From a virus, in the IMG/VR virus record IMGVR_UViG_3300009163_000181, positions 1 to 23,921 of that record: a stretch of DNA of 23,921 bases; one strand, given 5' to 3'. The notes under the pieces were generated by a model. It was not told where the DNA came from. It was given only the letters and a program-made list of their open reading frames with translations, and searched no databases. The translations under genes and the position numbers were made by a program. Positions within the stretch are counted from its first letter, which is position 1; each line of letters opens with the position of its first letter. Of this stretch, positions 5,338 through 17,300 are shown piece after piece.

Positions 5338-8300
5338 TTATAACCCGCGCAAGAACCTTGCGGCTTGGGTATTGGTATCTTGCAGTGCAATGCCGTTGCT
5401 GGCTGTGTTTACTCCTGGTGCGTACCAAGTGACTCCTTGACGTACCAAAATTGTAACTTCTGAGCCTGCGGCGGGTGCTATATCAAACTCCACCGCAAGT
5501 GGATCAAAGTCTGTTACAAACCAACGATAAGTGCTATCGGCAGTGGTATCGCTAATTGCGTACTGTCGTATTCCGCCAACATAGACTTCAATTGCATCAA
5601 CTTCAACTGTGGAGTCTGCAAAATCAGCAAATGCAATACTAGGTGCATAGAATATTGTGGTGCTGGCATCGCCCATACTAGAATCGCTTACAGTGTAATC
5701 CTGGAACTGTGTGGGTAACAAATTACCGCGGCCCATATCGTATACACTGGTCCCAGTGTTATGAGTTGCCGCTGCCGTGCCTGCTGTGCCACGTATGAGT
5801 CCCGAAATGGTGTTTGCTATAGTATCACGCTCACGATACATAATACGTTCGCCATCAATTGTGACTATACCAAAGATTCCAGCAGCCAGGTTTGGATCAC
5901 TCAAGGCCCATGCATCTGCAACATAAGCAATCTTTGCAGTACTTGACAAATCTTGTGCTAGTGTGGTAGTCGTAGCTTCGGTTATTCTATAGGTGGCTTG
6001 CACACCGCGCATGTCTTGAAATATGCGGAATGCCATTGCTTCGGGTACAATGCTGTTGGTAAATGCTTCAACAACCAAAACATCGCTAACTCCAATTACT
6101 CCGCTGGCCAGTATCAAGTAATCACCACTTACAGTATAATCCTGGCCCTCAAATAGTCTAGAACCGTTTAATGTAACCCAAAGTCTGCTGGCGCTGTTTA
6201 TGTTTCTTTCTAGATAGAAATTGTTTGTATATATTGTGTTTCCTGCAGAATAGTCAAAAGATCCTGGAGCATTGTTTGTAGTGTCAGGAGAATAGTTGGT
6301 TTCGTCGTACCCTTCTGCAACAGTTACACTTTCTGTAATTGGACCTTTAAACACCAAAGTCAATGGCCACAATTGAGAGGTATCATTCCAGGTAGTTACA
6401 GCGATTACTTGTCCCAAGGTTATTGTGGCTGAAATTTGCAATTGATTAGCAACAATTACGTAATCGGCAGCAGTACTTACAGCAATTAAAATTCTTGCAC
6501 CACTAGGAGGCGGCGTTGTAAATATCACCTGGCGGCCAGGAGTGTTACTGCCGGTCCAGGCCGTCACACTGTAGTTACCCGTAGTGGGACCAACACTTTG
6601 TGTTTGTAAAATATTATCGACCCACACCATGATGTCTGAAGGTGCATTGATAGTGGATTGACTGTATCCTCCGCGTTGTGGTAGCCCAAAACTCACACTA
6701 GAATCATCACCAATCCATTCAATACCTTCTGATGGTTGTAATCTCAATCCGTCGCGTGTGACCACAACATTGGCCGGATTGGTGCCTTGTACACTATTGG
6801 TCAAATAGATAATTCGATTAGACACAAGATCGCTATCGGCCACTTGATATTGCACCTGTGGTGTGCTCCACGAGTATAAAGTGCTTGCTTGTCCTGTTCC
6901 TGACCCAATTCCGGTGGCTGTAAAACTAACTCCCAGCGTGTTTGACACAGCACCAATAGCAGTCCAATTGGTTGTACCAATGTTAGTAATGGTATAGGAC
7001 TTGCCAATTACAAAGTAACCAGCATCAATTGTACATGTACCAAATACTACCATGGCAATGCCATCTGTAGAACCATAGTCAGTTCCAAAATCTACTAGAC
7101 TTTGTGAAGTTGGTACAAATTCAAACCAATATAATACATTGGTTATGTTTGTGCCAATTGGCACATCTTGTAATGCTCTGTAGTAATTGCCGCTGTTGTT
7201 GACAACATCTAGTTTGTTATAACTGTTTAATATACTCCAATCAGTACTAGCAACATAAGGACTCCAGGTAACGCTATCAACATTGGCACCATTTACAAAT
7301 ACTGCAATGCTGGTAATTTCTGTTGATCCTACTGGGATTACTACCGTTTCTCCAAGGTCGCTACCAATATAGTTGGCACGATACAATTGACTGCCACCAC
7401 CTAATTCAAACACATTGATTTGGAATTGATCACCAATATTAACTGCTGGCGCCTGTGTTATCAATGTAACTGTTTGATTGATCCAATCAACAGTATAATT
7501 TGTACCAGGTGCAAGATCGCTACCGGTGGTAATATTGCTGACCAACACCTGTATTGGGTGATCGGTTATTCCGGCCCAACTATATGCTGTTTCTATCACA
7601 GGATTATATGTATAACGAACACTGCTCCATTGGAATCCGTGTCCGTCCCTGTTCCAATCTGCACCAGGGCGTGTGTACACACGGAAATCAAGGGTGTCAA
7701 ATTCTGCACCGTTTACTAATTCTTCAGGAGCATGACCTTCATAAAGTCCTATAAACTCACCACCATCTACGTTAATATCTGTAGGCAAGTCTCCCAGTGT
7801 TGTGTCTGTAAACTCACTGGAATAATTGGTGTCTATAGTTAATGGATCGCGCAGGAAGTAATCACCATACACTTGTACTCCTGGGTAATCGACTCCGTCA
7901 ATCAACAACGGCAACTCAAGGCCAGGTTGGTTAACTCCTGGTACATAGTATCCCATGGTACGATCAACACCAGTTAATGTCCTAGCCGGTACTACGGTCC
8001 AGTCTTCAAGATTAAAATTAGGTCCAACAACTTCAGTTGAGTCAGAGGGTGTGGCCTGCCAGACACGATTTTCATAACGTACCAACGTGCCCGAAATGTA
8101 AGTACTATTTGGATTCCAGGTCAAAATATTACTGAAATACTGAAAACGGTCGTACTTGATCACTGTGCGGAAACTGCGCACAAGATCATTAGTCATTCTA
8201 GCATACGCACGGGCCGCGACGCCGTTGCCGCCATCAAAGGTAATTGTGGGAGTTTGGCTGTATCCCGATCCAGGGTTAGTAACATTTACGGCTACTACTC

Positions 8301-11300
8301 GACCCAAACTACTAATTACTGCCGTGGCTTCTGCTGGTTGTAATGCATCGCCTGTGATTATGACCACTGGTGGTTCAGTATATGCTGAGCCACCGTCAAT
8401 GATTTCTACACTGCTTAACACCAACAAATAATTGCTGTACCATTGATTGTATGGCCATGAGGACCATACTGAACTAGTCGCCGGCAAATCACTTTGTGTA
8501 TTGGTTCCAGAATTGAACGCAGTACCATGATCATATGGCAACAAGATTGGACTTGTAAATTTAGGTATTTCTAAAGAGGTATTATAATATGCTGGCAAAT
8601 CAAAGTCAGTTAGATCTCCAAAGAATTCATCGAATCCGTCGTACCTCAGATTGAATTCTCGCACACTAACATGGTATGGTTTAACCTCTTGAATATAGTC
8701 GCTAACAAATTCTTGATTGTCACGAACATAATTTTGATAAGGAATCAACTGACGAATTTTATGGTCTACGTCGATTAAACTGGTCTTGACCAACCACTCA
8801 GGTGCAGAAAATTCACTCAATACAAAATTAAATATCAATACCAAGGCTTTGTTACGTTGAATTGCTAAATCATCTATTAACAATTCTTCATTGATGGCTT
8901 GAATGATTTTTCTTGTTTCTATCACTGGTTCTTGATCAAAATATTGTGCATCAAATACCTCAACGTCAAATCCAAAACGTCCTATTGCATAATCCCAAAG
9001 ATCCGCAGAAAATTCAATGGTACCATCTTGTAATCCAACTCGTTCCCAACCTAGATCAGTTTTCAAATATATTTCAAATTTACCTTGTGCATTAGCAGTG
9101 ACTTTGACACTGCTACCAACAATCACACTAAGTGTAGACAATGCTGAGTATGTAGACACTTCGGCTACTACTTTGGTACTGGGGTTATAGCCTGGGAGAT
9201 ACCAGTTAATGTAACTCCAGTAGTCGGGGGTATTGTATCCTTGAACACGAGTTAACTTCAGCACTCTTGTGCCAGGAGTGATATCGCTTTCGACTACTGT
9301 ATAAACTGTCCATAAACCGCGTTGACTGCTGTCAGTAGTCACAAGATATTTGTAGCCCAATGGGATTGATCCACTTGGATTAGACCAGAATGGGGTTTGG
9401 AATCCTAATATTTCTAAATTAGCCACTTGCAGATTCCAATTGGTTACTGTGGTACCATTTACAATTTCAGTCTGTGGCGGAATTGGCTCATTGCTGTTGA
9501 GCAAAGTAAAACTTCTGCTTTCGCTAATAGGATATTGAGCCAATACTGCATTTACACGTTTTAGGTAATTTTTTAACGCCGTAAAACGATCCACAAACAT
9601 TGATTGGCGTGGACGGAACTGTACTCCGTAACGTTCTGCAGGGCTGAGATTAGGATCCGGCACTTTGTTACCAAATGTATCTACGCCACAGAAACTATCT
9701 TGTAACTTGCGATACAGACTATCGCTCAAGAAACCATCAGCACGGTCTTGTGGAATCAATTCATATTCAACGTGTACGTTGTCGTCAGTATATTCTCGAT
9801 CGTATTCAATACTGATAACAGTATCACTAGCAGAAATGTAATCGGCGCTGTTGTATAATGCAATTGTGCTGGCATTTATTGGAGCCATGTAAGGAATGCC
9901 ACTGGCTTTGGGGTCAGCGATATAAGATGCAACGGTACTTGCTGGTAATGTTTTGCCCAATTGAGTTGCCGTCACTGTGATGCCACGTACCCAGAAATAG
10001 TAATAGGTAGCGAATGTTCCATCTTGTGAAAGATTTGTATTAATAGTATAAGATACTGTGTTTAATGGCGTTCCTTCACCAGTATAAGATGCAGGAGGAG
10101 TTGTACTTTGTACCCATTGATACACATCAACTACGCTACCCGGGAATACTTGTGCCCAACGTCGACTGGCGTAAACAATTGAGTCCTGATTGGGATCAAT
10201 AAATCTTACCGTGCTAGTATCCCACCAGATTTCCCCCACATGGTTTGCAAACCATGTGGTGCCTTTAAGATTTGCAGGACCAGTATTGTATGCGGCAGGA
10301 TCTACTGCGCCAATGTAATCAATATTGGCACGAGATGCACCCAATATCTTGCCTTGGAGTGGGTTGATAAAGTCCAAGAACTCTGTTCGAGCACTTGTAA
10401 TTCTATCATACAAAAATACAGAATTTAACAATCGAATATCAACTGTGGGTTGTTGAATCTGTGCCACTGACCAAGCAGGTGAGTCTGAAGGATTTTCAAA
10501 CACAAACACGGCGCCAAAGTTTGCGTCACTGTCGCCAGCATCATTTTTGGGAGCACCTATCATTAACACACCAGAGGTGTAGTTTACTGCGGCTCCGAAA
10601 GTGTCGTATGATCTTATTTGATTGTTATTAATTTGTTGCCCAAATACAAATTTGCCAGGATTGGTTATAGTCAATGAACTGCTTGGCAAGTAATCGAATG
10701 TGTAAATTGCACCGCTTTGTACAATTACTGAGAAGAATGTAGTACTACCAGCATCAAATATTGTGGTGCCATCATCAAATATTGTTTCAAGATATATTGT
10801 ACCTTGTGGTGCACCAACAACCAAGTTCACTGCTGAGTCATTGATACTGATGGCGCTGCCAAATCCTGCATACTGTACAGGGTATGGGCTGGTGATTGTT
10901 TGTGTCCAAGCAAAGGTTTCAAATCCTAGATCAGCAAATGTCGTGCCTACTGAGCCCGGCGCTACTTGTACCTTGTTGAATGGTGCGGCAGCCGCAGAAT
11001 TCTTAACGCTGATTGTAAGGTATCCTGTGGTGCTGACTGTGGCCAACACGTTTGGCACTGCGGTATTAATTGCACTGGCTAAACTTGCCAGCGTTGCGGC
11101 AACCGGAACTACAACATCTATGTTGTTGATTCTGATTGTGTTGCCGGCTGTGAGTGTGGGGTTGGCCACTGTAGCAGTAATGGTACCATATATACGACTC
11201 TGATTTACAAAACGTTCAACCACACCACCTTTGAATATTTGTTGGCTGCTTTGTGGCTCACCCACATATAGACTACAATTATTAGCACAGATATCTACCG

Positions 11301-14300
11301 CTTGACCAAAGTTGCTAAACTCTGCGGACACATGTTGGTCAACTTCTTGTACTTGTTGGAATTGGTTGGTTTCAATTTCAACTATGTCACCAATTTGCAA
11401 ATTGCCAGAAATTACAACAGTGTCTCCAGACACCGTAAATGAATCAGTGGCATCAATTACGCTATTGGTTTGATTGATATAGAATTGATTATTAACAATC
11501 ACACTCACCGGTGCAGTTGGCGCACCACCTAATACTGTAAAACTTGTGCTAGTAGAATCTGTGCCACAAATAAATTTTTGTACATTACGATCAAACACAT
11601 AAACTGTGCCTGCTTGTACTTTGCCATCAATAGTGCGATCAGGTGTGCCAATCAATACTTGGCGACCATCTGTAGTACACGAAACAGAATGTCCAAATCT
11701 ATCTCCAGCGGTTAGGCCGCCTGTGACCATGCCCGAATCAATTGTATCTACATACTCAAAATATCCTTTGGCATTGACTACAATGATATCCGATAGACTG
11801 TAGGACCCAGTAAAGGTCACTGTGGTACCAGCAAACGTGTAATCAATATTGGGACGCAATAACACTTCATTTACTTTGATACTGAATGAGTAAATGTTTG
11901 TGGCAGTGAACAAACTGACTCTTCGACCGTCAGCGTTGACATCATTATTGAGATTGTATGTTGATGCAGTGTATGGAATTTGGAAACTGTTGTAACGTGC
12001 AAATTCAATTAGAGTTGGTGCTAGTGCAGTACCTGTCCCTGTCCCTGTACCAGTAGCAATAAATTCCACGCCTACTGTGTTTGAACTAGCGCCAATAGCA
12101 ACAAAGTCAGTGCTTCCCACACTTAGAATAGTGTATGTCTGACCAGACACAAAACTTCCTGCTGTGGCCACACCTGGATTGTTTGTCAAAGTAACGGTGC
12201 TAAAATCACTGCTAACTGTGTAATCAACATCAACTGTTTGTACTTGTCCATTCAAGGTCACTTTGATTTGATATTTACTATTGATTTGTATGGTATTATC
12301 AATACCAAAAGATTGTGTTGTTCCATCAGCAGTGGTTCTGATAAGTTGTTCTTGCCAATCAACATAACCATAGGCATGGACATTATTCAAGCCCGGGGCG
12401 CCGATGTACATCCAACGTTCATCAAGGCTCATGGCCACACTATAACCAAACTCACCAGCGCCTGGAGTGGTTGATGTAGTTGTGCCTGGTTGTGTGAGCA
12501 ACTGCCACTGGCCATATGGAATAGACCCAGGTACACCTAACACTGGGTCACGATAGATCACACAAGCATAGCCGTTATTAGCCTGGCTGCCTGGTCCTAA
12601 ACTGGCACTAGCCCCAGCCACTGCCCATGTTTGATTACCAAAATCCACAGCATTACCATAACCACGTACACCTGTACCATCTAGGGTTAAGATTGCATCG
12701 CCGGTTCCCAATGGGCTCACGGGTGTGTATTGGTCGCTGTATCCTTTAACATAAACATATACCGCACCTTTAGCAGTGCCACTGGCAAAACCATAACGTG
12801 GACTGCCCACCAAGGCAGCAAGTTTATTTCTAGCCTGTGTTACACTGGCACCATATTGTTCGTTGGCATCAAGTAATACTGGATTCAGTGCAATAATACT
12901 TGAAAATACATTGTTCTTTTGCAGTACTTCCCAAAGCCCGCTGCCGTTGTCGTCTACCCAAACTTTAGCACCAGGTAAAATATTCAAAGCATATGGCAAG
13001 GTATCAACATCACTGGCTTGAGCCACACGCATAGTTTGAAGTGTAAAACCAATGCCAGTTCCATTGGCTACTGAACGATTGCTAGTAAATGCAAATGCAA
13101 TGTTTACAGTGTCAAGAGACGGTACACTGAGCACTTGGTATACACCGTTTATTTCAGTATCAAAGAATTTGATAATCAATTTGTCGCCAACTGCCAGGCC
13201 ATGCTGATCGTTAAAAATCACACGGCTTGTACCATTTAAATTGTCACAAACGTGTTGGATCTGGCCAGGTACCGCTTGCGCACGATAGATCCCCCAGTCA
13301 TAATCATTAATTTTAGCAACCCAAATGCTTGTGCCTACTTCAATTTGATCTATGTTGGCTGCTAGGCTACTTGTATTTGTAATATCAAATACTGTGATGT
13401 CTGTGTCATTGAGACTGACATATCCTGCCGAAGGTAAACCAGTGTCTGTTGGTAATTCAGTTGTGGTAGGAAGAATCTCAGTGCTGGTAAGATTATAACT
13501 TGAGCGCCAGATATCTGTTAAGAAAATAGTTTGATCTGCTTCGCTCTGTTGTTGCGGTACTACAACTTGTACCAAACTAGGGTTGCTACTCAACAATGCA
13601 CGATTCAATCTTAATTCAAAGAAACTGCGGTTAGCATTGGCGCCATATACTGCACGTTGTACTGCCCAGTTTTCATAGATTGAGTAGTCAGCGGCTTCTT
13701 TGCCTAGGTTGGCTGCTTTGAAAAGATCTGCGGCCAATATAGTACCTTTGGTACCCAGAAATTGACGATATACGTTCACTTGACTCACGTCATCGAGATT
13801 TAGGGCTGCCAAATATTGTCGTGGTTTAAATCCAATTAATCCATAGGCCAATAAATCATTGTCAGTTTCAATGTTTGCGGTGTTGATGTTATAACTATTC
13901 ATCAACTGATCAGCCTTGTTGGCCAAGTTAGGCAACAATCCCAGATCAATTTGGTTATAGTTACTTTGCGCCCATGCATTAAAATTAAATTTTTCACTGG
14001 GTTGAACAATAGTAAGAGCCTGCCAATATACATTCTTGTATTTGACAATTTGTCCTTTGGGGTAAGTTTTTAATCCTGTCCATTCTTCCACGTTGTTTTG
14101 ATTCAAGACAAAACCAGGTGTATCTACACTTCCATTCCAGTCGCTAGTAGTTACTGCCACCAAGGTTAATCTACTTTGTCTTGCACCTGTGGTAGGATTG
14201 TAAATTAAATCGCCAAACACACTTTGATTGTCTAACACAATCATGTGTTCATAATTGGTAAATCGCAAATTCACATAACTGATAGTTTGTGTAGTAAGTG

Positions 14301-17300
14301 GTTGTATGGTAAAAGTGTTACCTAGTCGAATCACATTCAATGAACGTGTGGGCAATTCATTTGAGTTTTGGTCTAGCAGTAGATTTTCTGTTGTTTCCGT
14401 TACGATACCATCAACTACAGCGCCGGGACGAGTAACGGTGAGACCACCCGCCAATGGATTCAAATTGATAATGGCATTTGTACTCCAGCCTTGTTGACTC
14501 CAGTACAAAAATTCTGTAACCATTCTAGACCAATCTAATACATATCCATTGGCCGTGTCAGTAAATGTTAAACCTTGCTTTTCTAATAACTTGCCGTAAC
14601 TTAGCAAAAAATCACTTACCGCAGTTTCGTTAACAAACACAAATCCATACGGTACCTGGGTTACATTGTCAGAATAAAAAGTCGGCACACGTACTGTTAT
14701 TCCGCCTGCACTGTATTCTTGCAGTTTGCCTACTGCTTGACTTTGTAGTATTTCAAAGTATGGTTGTGATGTGCCGTATCCAAATACTGCATAGCCGCCG
14801 CCATCAACTTTTTGCACCGCCACACTACTATATTTGATCTGATCAAATGGCTGATTTTTGTACAATAAAATGTTGTAACTTTCATCAGGGATTGTCAACG
14901 TGGTGTTGGTACTGTTGGGACTAGACTTTTCAGTAATTAATTTAATATACTGTTTGTCCGAGTAACTGGCCATGCGATAGCATAGTCTAACATCTAGTGC
15001 GCCAAGGTCAGCGGTCAACAAGTCTGTTGAATTGATACCAGTTTGTCTATTATAATCCACAATCCAATTGATGTAACTGGCTTTGCTGACGCCATTACCA
15101 TATACTTCAATGCCGTTGGCATCTAGTCTATAGCGACCATTATAAAGATATTGATTGTAGTCTGTATCAAATTTATACAAATCTCTATCAGCAAATAAAG
15201 CAAAGAATTTTGCTGGACGAGTAACTGCCAACACATGCATTACTGAGAATGGGTACGCAGAACTGTTCCACCAAGATGCTTCAACTGGGCCACCATCGCC
15301 AATTGCCCAACTCTTTTGATATCTTGAACTGATGTTTTGATTGAACGGTACCCCACCTACCACACTGTTTTGCGGGCTCAATAATTCGCCTTCACTGCCT
15401 GTAGGAATTACTGAAGTTAACCCCGGTCTTGCATATTTAGGTTTATAATAAGGAACAATAGGGTCCGCTACAAGACCAGCGGCTAGGTCATCCCATAGTA
15501 CCAAATTGTCTGCGGTGTAAGGTGCTGGACCATAACGATCTTGCCACCAGGTGGGCTCGGTTGTGAGTCCTAACATCTCCCAAGGAGTATAACTGGGTTG
15601 TTGGGTATCGTAAAAATATCGATAGATGCCACGCCAGGCACCTAGTAAATTTTCATTATTAAGTTTGTTGGTAGTGTTGCTATAGTTCCATGTAAATTCA
15701 TTGGTAGCACTGAACGTTTGATTTTTATAATCTAGTTTGTTCCAGGCGCAATAACTCAACAAGTCTCCGGCAAATATATTATTAATTTCTGTAAAGGTGT
15801 ATCCTGTGTTGCGGAACTGGCCAGGCAACACATCTTCTACAGTGAGTGGCACTGGATTGCCGTCTTGTTTTATATTGCTATAAATTCTAGTTTCAAATTC
15901 CAACAACACCTGATCACGGATGTCTCCAAATACTGGAGTCTCACTGCCATCGTGTCCAATAATAAACTCGCCTGTGCCATTGCTGGTCACAAGGGTAGTA
16001 ATTTCAGGTTGCCAAGCAGGATACAACCCCATCTTGCTAGGGGTATTTGGTACAAAACTTCCGTAAGTGGCACTGTATTCATTGACGGTAACTGTATCCC
16101 CAATTTCAAGAGTTGCAGTAATTGTAATTCTTGGTCCATTGGTGGCCACAACATAATCTCGATCGCGAGTCAGAATTATATCGTTGATGTATACACAAAG
16201 TCCAAGATAGTTGGCTGAGGTGTAATTGTAAACTTGTACGGTATCAAAAGTATTGGTAGTAGTGAAGCTCACAGTATAGGTATTACTATAGGTAGTAACG
16301 CCTTGTGGGATCATGTCTCCCCAATAGAATGGCTGAGTGTCTAATTTTCCTAATGTAATATCTGCTATGGCCTGATCAAGAATAGTGGCTGTGGTTTTGA
16401 ATGCAATATTGTTTTGTGTCAATACTGCATCTAGCATTTGTGCTTTGAATTTAATATACTCACGGCTGTTGTACTGCAAGGATGCAAATATATTGTAATT
16501 AGGACTGCGCATGAAATAGCCGGCTAGAGTTAGCGGGCTACTTTGTTGTAAGATTTCTAATCCGTAAGGAATAATATTGCCAAGATCACGACTGTTGTTT
16601 GAGCCGTTGATAGGCCCAGTTAAGTCTATTAAGTTTTCACAAATGCTCTCATAATGAGTACGTATGGTACCCAGGGTAAATGCTGGACTGTTGGCATTGA
16701 GAGGATTGCTTTGTAGGTTGTTTGCTACCTGGTAAAATCCCACGCTACTAGTTTGGTCACTGAGTGCCAACACTTCAATAACGTCTGTGGGCAAATAAGT
16801 GTCAGTCAGTGTGATAATTGTGCCATCAGTACTGACAGTATAGGTATACATGCTGGGTTCAATAAACACACTGCCAATATAGATTTTGATCACAGGTACT
16901 GCAATTGATGTTTGCGAGTTCACTGCAATATCAAGTTTTAGTGGTTGTCCTGTGTAGGTAAATTTAAATTGTTGGTAAATTTGCTGTTCAACCACAGCAG
17001 TCTGCCAACCAATTAACTTGTTGTATTCAAGTCTAGTATAATATTCTCTGGCAGCGCCTGAACTGATAGGTGTAGTAGTACTAACATTATCTATAGTGTA
17101 TGTAAAAGTGTCAACATACAAATTGTTGTCAAACACAATATCACCAACGTTGTTGATGTTTAGATATTGCAATGGGAATTGCAATACTGGATCAAGGATG
17201 GTAGTATCGCCCACAGCATAACTGAATAGTTTTGATCCAGAAAAATCACTAGATTGATATTTTACTCGATTACCAAAACTCACACCATCCACGTCATATA

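Noticed and set aside
5337-5342. TATAAT at the giant gene's stop as a promoter for the 49-aa gene
   Set aside because: No -35-like sequence is found at the expected distance (AGCCGC there), and it is formed by the TTA-TAA end of the coding sequence.
5123-5428. 101-codon minus-strand frame across the giant gene's end
   Set aside because: It overlaps both the giant gene and the 201-aa gene in the wrong frame and would exclude the better packed 49-codon gene, which has an ATGA overlap and a motif shared with its neighbour.
10763-11203. 146-codon open frame on the plus strand
   Set aside because: It lies entirely opposite the giant gene, has no ribosome binding site that stands out and no family-like pattern. 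This also applies to the other plus-strand frames across the window, such as 1640-1990, 2003-2350, 2639-3022 and 15865-16218.
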